From the NCBI GenBank assembly GCA_030247855.1, contig JAPDRN010000148.1, positions 1 through 64,000 on the forward strand: a stretch of 64,000 bases of DNA, written 5' to 3'. The notes beneath the pieces were generated by a model. The model did no database searches. It worked only from the letters and a program-made list of their open reading frames with translations, and was not told the DNA's origin. The DNA is from Knufia peltigerae. Taxonomy: Eukaryota; Ascomycota; Eurotiomycetes; Chaetothyriales; Trichomeriaceae. Shown here piece after piece: positions 32,720 to 43,920 of this stretch. Position 1 is the stretch's first letter; every line of letters starts with the position of its first letter. The translations under genes were made by a program, and so were the position numbers.

Positions 32720-33814
32720 CGTTGGAGAAGTGTTTGTGTAGCAGCTCGAATGAAGGTGATAAAATGAGATTGCGGGATGAGCCCAGACCGCATGACGAAG
32801 ACTTTGGCTTTTATCATCCCATTCTCAGGCTCTAAGGAGCAAGACAATCTCCATCCAGACCACATAGAACGCCCACGACTCAAAATCTGCAGAGGGTCGG
32901 TGGCGGAATCGACTGTGGACCTGGCTCGATAGGAATGTCGATGAGCTCATTTGAGAGGTCAAAGCGACTCCTAGGAGCTCTGGAAGTAAGCTTGAAGTCG
33001 GCATGTTCAGGTCCACGTGCAATCAACGTGTCAAGATGGACTCGGGTCGGGGGGGAGGAAACATCTCGTTCTAGCAGCTCTCCCCCGAGCGGAGACCTTT
33101 CCCAGTCTCGAGGTACCGTGTCCGCTGCATCACGGGCAACGTCTCGACAATTTTGTTTCATCAAGATCATCAGATCCAGGAAGTTCAGCGAAACACCCTA
33201 CCCCGGACTTCGGAACAGGGTCTGCTGCCCGCAAAGAGTCGGATGGTCCGTGGGGAAAGTGGATAGGGGGGGTGAGGAGGCTTGCCGCCAACCCCGCCAG
33301 TAAGAGCGAGGTGGTTTCACGTACATTCGGGGGATGTTGCCATTTCTGTGTTTTGGGAAAGGTGCTTTGTGTTCGGGCAAAAATCCTTCCACTTTCGCAT
33401 TAGATGACTTGTTTAGCTTCAAGACTTTTCAAGGCCATTCCCCGCGTGGATACCTGGTAGTTCTGGGTCCCAGGCCGAGAGCCTTTTCCTATAATGTGAG
33501 TTTGGAAATGTTCCCTCGGGACACCCAGATGAGTGTGCCTTTCAAAGGATAGTCAGCCCATTTGCAAAAGTCCCGACGTGGTCAATGTAAACCGGGGTAT
33601 TTCCAGACCCGTCACCACGATCTTGTGCAAGGTCGGGGAAGCGGGCATCCCAGGTTCGCCATCGCCCAAACGCACACCGGGCGTGGAGTTTTGAATTTTG
33701 GTGTCTATCACAGGGCCACCGGAGTATATATACGGGCGATATTCTCCCTGGGTTGAAGGAGCAACTCACCTTTCGACTGCGAGCATCGCTCCCTGTACCA
33801 ATAACTTCCTCAAC
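32720..33814. other. Divergent promoter region, reductase / MFS transporter
   Basis: About 1.1 kb between start codons on opposite strands, so it probably holds control elements for both. Open frames here have no recognisable product. A TATA box for the transporter lies at 33725-33732. Confidence 0.6.
33725..33732 (+). promoter_or_regulatory. Probable TATA box of the MFS transporter
   Basis: TATATATA sits 83 bp before the ATG at 33815. It lies after an in-frame upstream codon at 33698, so transcription from this box argues for 33815 as the true start. Confidence 0.6.
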
Positions 33815-35395
33815 ATGTTCGACCTCGATTTCAGAGCGAACCGGTGGGCCTACTTCTTTTGCTCAGTCTCGGTCATCGGAGCGCTCGTGTTCGGCTACGA
33901 CAACACCTACTACAATGGCGTCCTGGGGATGCAAACTTTCAAAAACAACTACGGAGACCACTACGACGAGAACGGAAAAAAGGCATTGAATGTGACCTTC
34001 ACGTCTCTGAGTTCCTCGGCGATATACATTGGCGACGCGCTCGGTGCTCTTGTCTCGGCTCCCATCAACGACAAGTATGGACGCAAATCGACGTTCTGGG
34101 CGGCAGCAACGTGCGTCCTGGTCGGTGGCATCGCTCAGATTGCGGACACGCGTTACGAAGCTGTCATCATCGTCGGACGCATCCTCATCGGTCTCGGGAT
34201 GGGACAGTGCACCGTCACTTGCCTGCTGTACATTGGCGAAGTGGCTCCGCTCCAGATTCGCGGCCCGGCATTGATGACCTTTCAGCTCCTGCAATCCATC
34301 TCCCAGCTCGTGGCATCGGCCATCACCCAAGGCACTGAATCAATGGACAATTCCCTGGCGTACAAAATCCCGATGGGTGGACTGGTCGTGCTTCCGCTCA
34401 TCATGTACGTCTTCCTCCCCTTTATTCCGGAAACCCCGGTGTGGTTGCTGAGCAAAGGTCGAGTTCAAGATGCCGCCAGCGCGCTGCGCCGCGTGCACCA
34501 AGGCCAGGAGGGTTATACCCCGGAAAGAGATCTGGCTATCCTGACCGAGGCCAACGAACGAGAATTGGAGCACATGGCAGCCTCGTCGTGGTCCTCACTG
34601 GTCACGAACCCCATTGAGCGCAAGAAATTCATCTACTCCGCCGGTGCACTGTATTCCCAGCAGATTTGTGGCATCCTGTTCTTCTACAACTACGGTGTCG
34701 TTTTCGCCCAAGCCATCGGCGTCTCCCAGCCGTACACGATACAGCTCGTCACCAACATTCTGCAGATCGTCACGGTCACAGTCTCGGTGTTGTTGGGGAA
34801 CAAAGTTCCTCGACGCACCAATCTGTTGGTCACGACCGTGATGATGTTTGTCGCCTTCATCGTCATCGGGGGCATCGGCACGCAACGGCAACTGACGACC
34901 GCTTCGCAATACATCATCGTGGTCTTCTCATTCGTCATCATCGTCGCATTCAACTTTGGTTTCGGACCTCTGGCGTACACGGTGGCCCGTGAAATGGCCG
35001 TCGGACCCAACCAGAACAAGATAATGTCGTTGTCGATCGTGTTTTTCTACTTTATCATCTGGCTCATGTCGTTCACGGCGCCTTATATGTACACCTCTGC
35101 TGGCTGGGGTCCGATGCTGGGGTTTTTCTACGCGGGCACGACCCTGACGTCGCTCGCCTGGGTGTGGTTCTGTGTCGGCGAGACCACTGGACGGTCGACA
35201 CTGGAGCTCGCGCTTTTCTTTGAACAAGGGATTCCAGTGCGTCGTTGGAAGACCCACGTGTTTCCGTCGCTGGAAGAACTTGTTCAAGACAACAGTCAAG
35301 CTTTGGGCCGCCACGAACCCAAGAGCGCGTCGGTTGAACTAGCCGAGACCCATGGCAACACCGATCACGCCGAGCACGTCGAGGGAAAGGCTTAG
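33815..35395 (+). CDS. MFS sugar-porter-type transporter
   Basis: Predicted 526-residue membrane transporter of the major facilitator superfamily, sugar porter family, probably with 12 membrane helices. Signatures: first helix with FGYDNTYYNGVLGMQTF (fungal form of the GYD...G motif), DKYGRKSTFW in the loop after helix 2, GRILIGLGMG in helix 4, GEVAPLQIRGPAL (E-x-P-x-x-x-R-G type), PETPVWLLSKGR after helix 6, and ETTGRSTLELALFFE after helix 12. The C-terminal tail is hydrophilic. Start 33815 was chosen because the TATA box lies just upstream. Substrate is unknown: such carriers take up sugars but also quinate and other small molecules. The neighbouring reductase, P450 and regulator suggest it imports the substrate or exports the product of that oxidation. 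Confidence 0.9.
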   Translation: MFDLDFRANRWAYFFCSVSVIGALVFGYDNTYYNGVLGMQTFKNNYGDHYDENGKKALNVTFTSLSSSAIYIGDALGALVSAPINDKYGRKSTFWAAATCVLVGGIAQIADTRYEAVIIVGRILIGLGMGQCTVTCLLYIGEVAPLQIRGPALMTFQLLQSISQLVASAITQGTESMDNSLAYKIPMGGLVVLPLIMYVFLPFIPETPVWLLSKGRVQDAASALRRVHQGQEGYTPERDLAILTEANERELEHMAASSWSSLVTNPIERKKFIYSAGALYSQQICGILFFYNYGVVFAQAIGVSQPYTIQLVTNILQIVTVTVSVLLGNKVPRRTNLLVTTVMMFVAFIVIGGIGTQRQLTTASQYIIVVFSFVIIVAFNFGFGPLAYTVAREMAVGPNQNKIMSLSIVFFYFIIWLMSFTAPYMYTSAGWGPMLGFFYAGTTLTSLAWVWFCVGETTGRSTLELALFFEQGIPVRRWKTHVFPSLEELVQDNSQALGRHEPKSASVELAETHGNTDHAEHVEGKA

Positions 35396-36552
35396 GCTCG
35401 CCCGTCACAGCAGATGAAGAGCTGGGAGAAGAGCTCGGGAGAAAACACAATATCAAAGCTCCTATCAAAAGCACTGGTCCTGTCACAAACAGATAAGGCT
35501 ACTGACACACTATTACGAATATACATGATCTCCTACTTAGTATATACACCCAGCTCCCCCGTGTTTGTGACCACCTATAAAGTCCACGGAAGAGAACTCA
35601 GAGACGAATAGATTTTCAGAACATGAGAAGATTCGCTGCATTGAGAAGACAGTCAAGCTCGAGCACTTCAGACATGACGGGGAGTGTAAAATGTTTGGAT
35701 CGAGAACCTGTGGGTGTTCTGTAGACCTGTGTCTCATCAGATTCGAGATCAAGTTGACCCATCGCAATCCACACGCCCCACGACCACCATCAGTTTCATG
35801 ACTTGGTTGAAAGAAAGAAGCACGAGTGAGAACATTTCCCTGTTGGGCCGGCTTCGGACCGTAGCTCTAGTCATTCGTCGTGACTTACGATCCCCGGGGA
35901 ATCTAACCCCCAGCTGAAGGGGACGTTAGAGGGGACTGCTCACCAGCCGCCCAACGTCCGATCTTGTGGGTCACGTGAACCCGTGAGCCTTGGCACTTTG
36001 AAGCATCTCTCCGTTTATGGATTAATTAGCCCAGTTTCGCGAGAGAAAATCCCACGGAGAAAGTTGCCCTTCGAGTCTCTCTCCAAAATCAACCATTCCA
36101 CACTCGTCTGCTCCTACAGCATTCCTGTCGTCAGTTTGCCGAAACTCTATCGTCGTCTCCAGAAAGGACTTTGACCAAAATGATTTGCCCTCGTCTTGTA
36201 AACACCTTCAAGTTCTCGCGAGGCCTATAGCTCTAGTGACGAACCTAGCCAGGCGATTCTGTCCAAACCGATGCTTCTACCACTACCTCAAGGCAACGTG
36301 AGGTCGATTGTGACGTGCCAAAACCTATTCCCGAGGGACTCGGAATCTATCTGGCTGGATGTGTTCACCTCAGGGCCGCAGCGCACGCTGAGGGCTCTAC
36401 ATACGTTTCTGTCCCGAAACGGCTTTTCTCGCCGAGTTGATAGTCCGACCTATCGGGGATCTGATGTGATGCTTCTGTCTCGGCCATTGAAAGGAAAGCA
36501 GGTTCCAACACCGTGTTTCCATCTTCCAAGGGTTTAAAAGAATGTTCTGCAA
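35396..36552. other. Intergenic, MFS to P450
   Basis: Transporter 3' flank and P450 promoter. Short open frames only; no motif, repeat or RNA gene seen. Confidence 0.55.
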
Positions 36553-38178
36553 ATGCGTCAGACATTTACCTTTGATAAGCCATCCAGTATGTTCGGATTG
36601 CTCGTTTTTGCATGTTCCGCGGTCCTTGTCACCCTTTCGCTCATCGTTTTACCCATTGTTCACTATCTTCGGGATGCCAAGGGCCTTCGAAAATATCCGC
36701 AGTTATCGATTTGGTCCGGCATCTCTGATATACCCTTCATCATCGAAGCCCACAGAGGCTTTAGGTCTCGACGTCTCAACGAACTTCACAAAGAGTACCC
36801 CGTGGTCAGAATTGGTCCGAACTCGCTGTCATACGCTAGCCACCGTGCCATCAAAGATATCTACGGGTTCAACTCGACATGTACAAAAGACGACATGTAC
36901 GATGTACTCTCAGGCACCCACCGCCACCTCGCCGACGTGACAGATAAGAAAGAGCATGCTCGTAAGCGCAAGACTCTTTCGAGCGCATACGCCATCAAAA
37001 ACCTCGAGAATTGGGAATACAAAGTAGCCCGTATGACCGAGAGAATGATCGAAGCGTTTGACCGGCGGTGCACCGAGCCCCTGAAAATGAGAGAGTCTCC
37101 TAGGATGGAAGACCTCAATGTGGAATTCTGGTCGTGGGCCAATTACTTCACCGTGTCCGCCATTGCTAATATCGGACTGAGCGAAGAGCTGGGCTTCCTG
37201 GAGAAGGAAAACGATCTGATCACCTCTGAGCGCCCGGACGGGACGACCAAGACCGTATCCTTCAAAGAATGTCTCGACGCGACGCTCTGGGTAGATTCAA
37301 ATCTCGTGTGGTCGTACAAATGGTATCACACAGCTGTCCGCCTGGCCGATCTCTTCTCTGCAACCTACCGGAGGAAACTCCAACACAAAAGAGACTGGGA
37401 TGGCATCGTGTGGAATCGAGCCACAGCTCGTCTGAAACGCCATCAAAGAGGTGAACAGCTGGACGATTTCTTCACAGCCTTGATGCACGACAAGGGCGGC
37501 AACCCCAACCATCTCGAATGGGGGGAGATTGTGGCGGAAATCAGCATCATGATGAATGCAGGATCCGACACGACCGCCATCGCCCTCAACAATGTCATCT
37601 ACTTCTTGTTGAAAAACCCTAGGTGTTTGGCGACCCTGAGACGAGAAGTCGATGCGAATCTCGACGAGAACGATGTCGTTGCCCCCTACGACAAGGTCAA
37701 GCATCTACCGTATCTGCGTGCGTGCTTGGACGAGTCTCTCCGGATCATGCCCCCGAACAGCTTTGGGCTCCCCCGTCGAACGCCCCCGGAAGGTGCCATG
37801 ATCCTCGGCGAGTGGGTCCCGGGCAACACCACGGTGTCTATCTCGACATTCGTTGCACACAGGGACCCCGTCGTCTTTCCCAATCCGGAGCAATTCATTC
37901 CCGAGCGCTGGCTGGGTGAGGCTGGGAAAGAGCTGCAGCCCTACTTTATCGCGTTTTCGGCGGGATCACGGGGCTGCATCGGTCGCAACATCAGCTATTT
38001 GGAGCAATACGTCGCCCTGGCCAGCTTGCTGCACCGTTTCGAATTCGCGCTCCCGTCCGAGCATTGGCAGCCTACTAGGAGAGAGTATTTCACCTGCTCG
38101 CCCGGGCCTATGCCATTGAAAATCTGGAGACGGGAAGAGGCCAGCGAGCACGACTCCCCACAAAATTCGGTGGGGTAG
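36553..38178 (+). CDS. Cytochrome P450 monooxygenase
   Basis: Intronless gene for up to 541 residues; a second ATG at 36589 (MFGLLVFACSAVLV) would give 529 and directly precedes the membrane anchor. ER-anchored heme monooxygenase. Motifs: HARKRKTLSSAYA (C-helix), I-helix oxygen-binding MNAGSDTTAIALN, K-helix ExxR in DESLR, PERW region EQFIPERWLG, and heme loop FSAGSRGCIGRN with the thiolate cysteine. The N-terminal half (YPVVRIGPNSLSYA, KDDMYDVL) resembles benzoate 4-monooxygenase (CYP53)-like fungal enzymes as I recall them, but family assignment needs an alignment. It sits between an MFS transporter and a Zn2Cys6 regulator on the same strand, with a P450 reductase nearby. A joint role in detoxifying or degrading a small molecule, perhaps aromatic, is a reasonable inference. 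Confidence 0.92.
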   Translation: MRQTFTFDKPSSMFGLLVFACSAVLVTLSLIVLPIVHYLRDAKGLRKYPQLSIWSGISDIPFIIEAHRGFRSRRLNELHKEYPVVRIGPNSLSYASHRAIKDIYGFNSTCTKDDMYDVLSGTHRHLADVTDKKEHARKRKTLSSAYAIKNLENWEYKVARMTERMIEAFDRRCTEPLKMRESPRMEDLNVEFWSWANYFTVSAIANIGLSEELGFLEKENDLITSERPDGTTKTVSFKECLDATLWVDSNLVWSYKWYHTAVRLADLFSATYRRKLQHKRDWDGIVWNRATARLKRHQRGEQLDDFFTALMHDKGGNPNHLEWGEIVAEISIMMNAGSDTTAIALNNVIYFLLKNPRCLATLRREVDANLDENDVVAPYDKVKHLPYLRACLDESLRIMPPNSFGLPRRTPPEGAMILGEWVPGNTTVSISTFVAHRDPVVFPNPEQFIPERWLGEAGKELQPYFIAFSAGSRGCIGRNISYLEQYVALASLLHRFEFALPSEHWQPTRREYFTCSPGPMPLKIWRREEASEHDSPQNSVG

Positions 38179-38832
38179 AAACGAAAGTCAAGGAAGAAAA
38201 CCTTACATGGTCCTTTTGTAGAATGTCCAGCATGCATCGTACACGAATCTATCTACTTGGAGTCACTGAGAAATGGTGCCGGAGCTGTTGCTGAGACGAG
38301 CCGAGATATGAGGAGGCCTTTCGTGACGAACTAGACTGGCCAGGAAGAACGGTAAGTTGAGTGCGACAGTGTCTTGAGTAGTGTCTCAATTAGAAGTTAC
38401 CAAATTTCACATTTTGTCTTCGTGTTGACTTCCATTGCAATACATAAACCGGGCTAGGCGGTCCTGCGATTCGACATTGCGATCCCAGACCCAAGGATGA
38501 GAAGGATTTTCTTGGACAGTGTCTCCCGTTCGATTTTGTTCCGGCTCAGTGCCCGCCGAAAGAGGGACGTTTCTCTGAGGAATCCAACCACTAACAGTCC
38601 AGCGGATTCATCTCGGGATGACCCAAAAGTCTTCTTCGGGCAATTTATCCCGCGTGGCGTTTGGCGGAGACGGCCGCAGCAAATTGGATTCTTGGGGGTA
38701 TCAAGAGTGACCCCCGCCAACGAGGAGGACTTCTTTGTGCAATGATAGTGGCATGGCACTTCTTGTATCGTCTAACCAACAGATCCTCTCTATGACACAA
38801 AAGTGGAGAATGGACTTGCAAAGGAGTTGAAA
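38179..38832. other. Intergenic, P450 to regulator
   Basis: P450 terminator and regulator promoter. An 82-codon open frame at 38497-38745 has no recognisable feature and overlaps an antisense frame of similar length; neither is supported. Confidence 0.5.
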
Positions 38833-40991
38833 ATGACAAATGTGTCCAGTAGGCCTCTCGTCAGCGTCTGTGAAGACTCCGTTGCCACCACGGCGATGAC
38901 CCCTTCAGAAAGGGTAAAGGCGAGAACTTCGGCGTGTGCTAACTGCAGATAAGTCCCTCTCGCGTGCTCTTCAAGATGATGGATGCTTCGCTAACAGAAA
39001 GGATACAGAGCGTCATGTAAAATGTGAGTTAGGCGACTGGCCCCTTTCTTCCCTGGGCAGCTTGGGGACTAACCGAGGGCTTCTTCCCCTCAGGTGACAC
39101 CAATCGTCGCGCTTGCGAGCGCTGTCGGCGACGGGGCGAAACGTGTGTGCGAAGCAGACCGCTGATGATTCGATCTACTCTGGTGGCTAGTGATATCGAA
39201 CGGATCAGGTCTCCGCCGTTTCAAAAAAGTCCGCTTATACTCTCCAAAAGATCGTGAACTACCAGTGCCCTCTCTGACGCTGCCATAGAACAGCCACTAA
39301 GGTTCATCGACGAGACTGGAATTACCCAGGCCCAGTACTCCGAGCCTCATGCTCACAAGGACCAAGACTTGCCGGAGTGGGATCCCGGCATCGATAGCGG
39401 ACCACCCACTGTGAAGGACTCCGCTACAACCACCTACTTGGGAGTCCAGCCCGATCACGATGTTGTTGGCCAGCATCAACTTTGCAGGGAAACCTCTTTG
39501 GAATCTGCCGGTATTGAAGCAATCACATCCCCTAGACCAGGATCAGATGGTAGCAACAACCATGGAGGCTCCCCTATTTCCCCGTCCATTTCCCTACGCA
39601 CGCATGCAGTGACGACGCTTGAGACTGGGACGGCGGTCTCAAGCGAAGGCGAAGAGGGTTCATATCTCTTGCGCGCGATGTTGATGCGCCACTTCATCGA
39701 CCACCTGGCAGGCTGGTTTGACTTGATCGACCCCGAGAGGTACTTTGCGTGTACGGTGCCGGAAAGAGCAAAGACCAGCGCTCAGTTGATGAACACGGTC
39801 CTCTGTGTGTCAGCGACGCATCTCCTCTGTCTTCCCTACGAACAAAGAGCCCGACATATCAGTCGGCCGGCGCTGATCAATGACGATGTAGCCATCTACT
39901 ACCACAACGAATCCATCCGCCCATTCATGGCGCTGACCACAGATTCAACCGACATTCACGACGAAAACCTTCTGGCGGCTACCGTCCTCCTAAGGTGGCA
40001 CGAAGAGATTGATGCCCCGCGCCGGGCAGACGACGAAGATCGAGATCTTTTTCTGCGCGTCAAGAACCTGCTCGTCACCGAGCAATTCCAACAGGTAGGG
40101 TCACCCATGTTGCACGGGACATCTGCACCTGCACAGCAGTCGTGGACGATATCCGGCATGACAACCGACGATGGACCAGGGCTCCGGCTCTCGCCAGGGT
40201 TTTCCCGGGGCATTCGTCCACACAACCTTCGTGAAGCCTCTTTCTGGATCGCTTTCCGACAAGAGATCTACACGTGCTTCCTCAAAGAGCAGCGCTTTGA
40301 ACTGTCCCTGTCCAATTGCTCCGCCTTTAGATCGTTCGACCCGGCCGAGGACACTGTGTGGGCGAACAGACTGATCGTCTTCTGTGCCGACTGCCTCGAA
40401 TTTTGTTACAGCTCTGTTGAATGCCAGACCGGCAGGACAGCGACGCCCAACATCCTGAATTCTCCCATGATGGCCACGACTGCTCGTTGGGCGGCACTCA
40501 AACAGCAGGCAGAGCAGTGGGCAGCGAGTCTTCCATCCAGCTTTGACCCGATCTACTATTCCCCGGCGAGGGATCATCCTCCTTGGTCCAACATCTTTCC
40601 CGAGCTCTGGTATCGGTCGGACTGCCACGTAATAGGCCTCCAGCACCTCGGGATCGCACAGATTCTTCTCACGGTCCACGATCCGACCCAGCCGAAGCTA
40701 GGGCCGGCGGTTGCAACGAGTGCTCGCCAGATCAGCCAATCCGTACGCATGATCGTGAAGAAACTCTGCGGCATGGCCCTTGGAAATCCCAGGATACCTC
40801 CCGCAACCGGACTGGCGGGCCTGGCCATCGCGAGGGCTGGAGGACATTTTGAGAACCGACGAGAACAAGAGGCTCTTCTCGGTATGTTGGACGTGCTCCG
40901 TGTAGAGCATGGCTGGACGATTGGCAATACTGTCGAAGACTTGAAGGCTTATTGGGGAACAGCTATCAGATACGCCACCGACCGCGAATGA
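38833..40991 (+). CDS. Zn2Cys6 transcription factor
   Basis: Predicted nuclear regulator of about 643 residues. Exon 1 (38833-38948) ends in ...RTSACANCR; exon 2 is only 39007-39023; exon 3 starts at 39094. Joined, the zinc cluster reads ACANCRERHVKCDTNRRACE then RCRRRGETCV, a perfect C-x2-C-x6-C-x6-C-x2-C-x6-C. Intron 1 must be AT-AC to give this (see separate entry); intron 2 (39024-39093) is a normal GTGAGT...CAG. A third intron is needed to avoid a TGA at 39255; I favour 39190-39288, though 39209-39301 and 39183-39293 also keep frame. The last exon encodes LLRAMLMRHFIDHLAGWFDL and following helices, typical of the ARCA-like/PF11951 fungal regulatory domain. Its place after the P450 suggests it controls the oxidation cluster. 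Confidence 0.85.
38949..39006 (+). other. Apparent AT-AC intron in the zinc-cluster codons
   Basis: The 58-nt intron begins ATAAGT directly after TGCAG and ends GGATAC before AGAGCGTCAT. A fungal-type branch sequence GCTAAC lies at 38990-38995. The rest of the donor looks U2-type (xTAAGT), unlike the U12 donor ATATCC. An in-frame TAA at 38950-38952 means splicing must occur here. Nearby AG acceptors either break the frame or give a nine-residue gap between the second and third cysteines, where six is the rule; the AC acceptor gives six. Confidence 0.7.
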
Positions 40992-42019
40992 TACATTTAC
41001 AGCTGGCTTGATCACGTGAATAAAAAGCTCGACTACAGGTCACCATGGTGTCCTTTTCGATGCGTCGGGTTTACAGTGTCATCATGTCTTTAATGGTGGT
41101 CCTTAAAACGCTATGTTCATAGTCATGGCAGCGCATACCTGACTTTGGTGTGTGTCTGTCTGTGTGTGTGACTGGCTGACTGTCTGTTTGTCTGTCTCTG
41201 ATTGTTGTTAACGATGCAGGCAGGACAACAATTACAACAAGGCACTCAGTCGTAATGAGACAAAGGTTCAGAAACGACCATGTTTATGATGAGAAGGTCC
41301 TTGGATAGCGGGGGCAGAGAAGAGACCCGCTAAAGGCGGCGGGGAATTTTCCATGCGGACAACTTTATCCCGACCCGCGTACTCCGTACATTACGGAGTA
41401 TTATTGTTCCTCTTCCGGAGTCCTGCGCCCAATTAATGAATTTTGAGCCTTTGTCAGGCCTACGGAGCAACTACGAGCCGCAGTTTCCCAAGCGTTGTAC
41501 TTGTACAGTATGACGCAGATTGGAAATTGGAGTCAAAAAAATAGCCTTACATATGTACGGAATACATACACTACTCGTAATACCTTCCCGCAGTACGTAT
41601 TACGCAGGATGCCAACCCAGAGTTCCCGCGCCGTGTAAACTGCGCAGTGTCTGCCTTGCTGAGCTTCAACTTTTCCCACTTCTGCCCATAGACTTGACAT
41701 CTACTGGTTGAAGGGCCTTTTTTTCTTTCACAAAAGCACACCGTCCAACCTTGCCATCAATGACAGGGTAACTTCACTTGTGCTTTGGCGAGAAGGATTT
41801 CCATCCTGCACAATTTCACCGGCCTTTGTTTCCAACGCGCGATAGTGTCTGAAAAAAAAGGCCAAATCTCGCATCTCGCATCTCACATCTCGCCAGCGAA
41901 TCGCACGTGTCAAGCGTTTCCCCTCTTCTCCGTCCTCTCACCACGAGCATTTCAGATCGTTCAACCCAATTCCCTGGCCAGCCACGCCTTGTCTGTGCTT
42001 GCGCATCACGTCGACAGCC
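40992..42019. other. Intergenic, regulator to CDS1
   Basis: Contains a TG/TGTC-rich simple repeat (about 41150-41205) and the inverted repeat TACTCCGTA-CAT-TACGGAGTA at 41380-41400. Four near-copies of ATCTCGC lie at about 41871-41900, probably in the CDS1 5' leader. No gene is supported. Confidence 0.6.
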
Positions 42020-43492
42020 ATGCCCAAACCAAAGTCGGTTCAGTTCCAGCATCGGAGAAATGCCAACGGGACTGGCGACCGCCGTCGAACGCCGTCGAGC
42101 TCCAGCGAATCCGCATCAGACCCCCCGAGTCCTACAAAAGAAGCCGCAGGCTCCAAGAACAATGGCACAATACTCAAGGGAGAGAAGCCTCGGGTAGAGC
42201 CATCCGAGTATGAAAAGAAAAAGGCGACCTTCATCACACGTACAATATGGACTTTGGCCATGATAGGAGGCTTCTTCGGTGCCATGTTCGCCGGACATGT
42301 GTACGTCTTGATGATCATCACCATGGTTCAAATTGTTTCTTTCAAAGAGGTCATTGCAATTGCACAAGTTCCGGCGAAACAGAGGGATCTCCCTTTGACC
42401 CGATCGCTCAACTGGTACTTCCTCGCTGTGACAATGTACTTTCTCTACGGCGAAAGCGTCATTTACTATTTCAAGCATATTCTGCTGGTGGACAAGGTCT
42501 TGCTTCCCTTCGCTACGCATCACCGTTTCATCAGTTTCATGATGTACATCTTTGGTAAGTACTGCACCTATGAAGAGAGCGCCTTGAAGACTGACCTCTG
42601 CAGGTTTTGTCTTCTTCGTGGCGTCCTTGAAAAAGGGTCACTACCGCTTTCAATTCACCCAATTCGCCTGGACTCACATGGCGTTGTACTTGATCAACGT
42701 ACAAGCGCATTTCATGATGAACAATGTCTTTGAGGGAATGATTTGGTTCTTCCTGCCAGCTTCCCTGGTCATCACCAACGACATCTTCGCCTACATTTGT
42801 GGCATAACCTTTGGACGTACCCAACTCATCAAAATTTCTCCTAAGAAGACAGTCGAGGGGTTTGTCGGAGCCTGGATCTGCACCATCATTTTCGGCTTCG
42901 GACTCACCAACATCCTGATGCGCTACAAATACTTCATCTGCCCCGTCAATGATCTTGGTTCAAACATCTACACGGGTCTTGAATGCACTCCAAATCCAGT
43001 ATTCACACCCCGCCCATACGACTTGGCCCCATGGACCGGTCTGAACTACACCGTCTGGATCGCCGACATGCAGTTCCACATCCTGGTTTTTGCAACCTTT
43101 GCGTCCCTTATAGCGCCGTTCGGTGGATTCTTCGCGTCGGGTCTCAAGAGAACCTTTAAGATCAAGGACTTTGGCGACAGTATCCCAGGTCATGGAGGCA
43201 TGACCGACCGGATGGACTGTCAGTTTATCATGGGCTTCTTTGCCTACATGTACTACCAGAGTTTTATTGCTGTTTACAAGACCAGCGTTGGTAGCGTCAT
43301 CGAATCCGCCATTGTCGGCCTGACCCCCGAAGAACAAGTCGAAGTCGTCAAGGGGTTGGGCAAATACTTGTACAATCAAGGCATTGTTCCCGAAGAGGTC
43401 AGTACACAACCCCATTCCTACTACGCGCCTGGCCATGCTCACGCTGCAGATAGGTGCTCAAATGTCTCACAACTCAACTGTCCAAAAGATAA
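42020..43492 (+). CDS. CDS1: Phosphatidate cytidylyltransferase (CDP-DAG synthase)
   Basis: Predicted 455-residue ER membrane enzyme that makes CDP-diacylglycerol from phosphatidic acid and CTP, the precursor of phosphatidylinositol, phosphatidylserine and cardiolipin. Exons 42020-42554, 42604-43397 and 43454-43492; introns of 49 and 56 nt, GT-AG. A hydrophilic, serine-rich N-terminus is followed by several membrane helices. The family signature is present in full: SGLKRTFKIKDFGDSIPGHG then GMTDRMD, with the catalytic KD, HGG and DRMD elements. Earlier parts KKTVEGFVGAW and ITNDIFAYICG also match eukaryotic CDS1. The last exon adds VLKCLTTQLSKR. The start at 42020 (MPKPKSVQF) is the first ATG in the frame. 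Essential in yeast; no defect seen. Confidence 0.96.
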
Positions 43493-43920
43493 AGTGCTGC
43501 CTCGACGACTGCGCACAAGAGTGGCTTTATTAATTTTCTTTATAACATTCGATCGGACAATATCCGTGTACTCCAAACTTGATCTCATGAGCTAGCATTG
43601 CGGTGGAGTCCTGGGCTCCCGACGGTAGCAGACTTGCCATCACCATGGGAATTGTGAAAGTTCTTTGACTAGCTAGATGATGAAATTGATGCTGGTGGGC
43701 CGACCAGAGCACGACTCGGGATTGGCGTGCTGGTGGTGTTATCAACGGGCGCGAAAGTGGTTGATGGTCGCACATGTTGCGCGTACGTTAGGTAGTTTCT
43801 CGTCGTGCTCGGCGACGATGGCATGTGCTGTGGTGGAGGCGCCAAAAAGTTGAACGTGGCTTTGGGGTGGTAATGACAATATGACTTCTTTGATTACTCG
43901 TAGCAATCATGTTCGGTGGC
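43493..43920. other. Convergent 3' region, CDS1 / LSM4
   Basis: Untranslated flanks of two converging genes. Nothing further is identified. Confidence 0.6.

Noticed and set aside
33698..33814. Upstream extension of the MFS transporter frame
   Set aside because: The TATA box at 33725-33732 lies inside it, and sugar porters begin near the ATG at 33815.
38913..38948. Alternative short GT-AG intron (GTAAAG to TGCAG) before the regulator's AT-AC intron
   Set aside because: Only 36 nt, branch CTAAC would be just 5 nt from the acceptor, and it would remove the first zinc-cluster cysteines.
41999..42019. Upstream extension of CDS1
   Set aside because: Begins with TTG, not ATG; the first ATG is at 42020.
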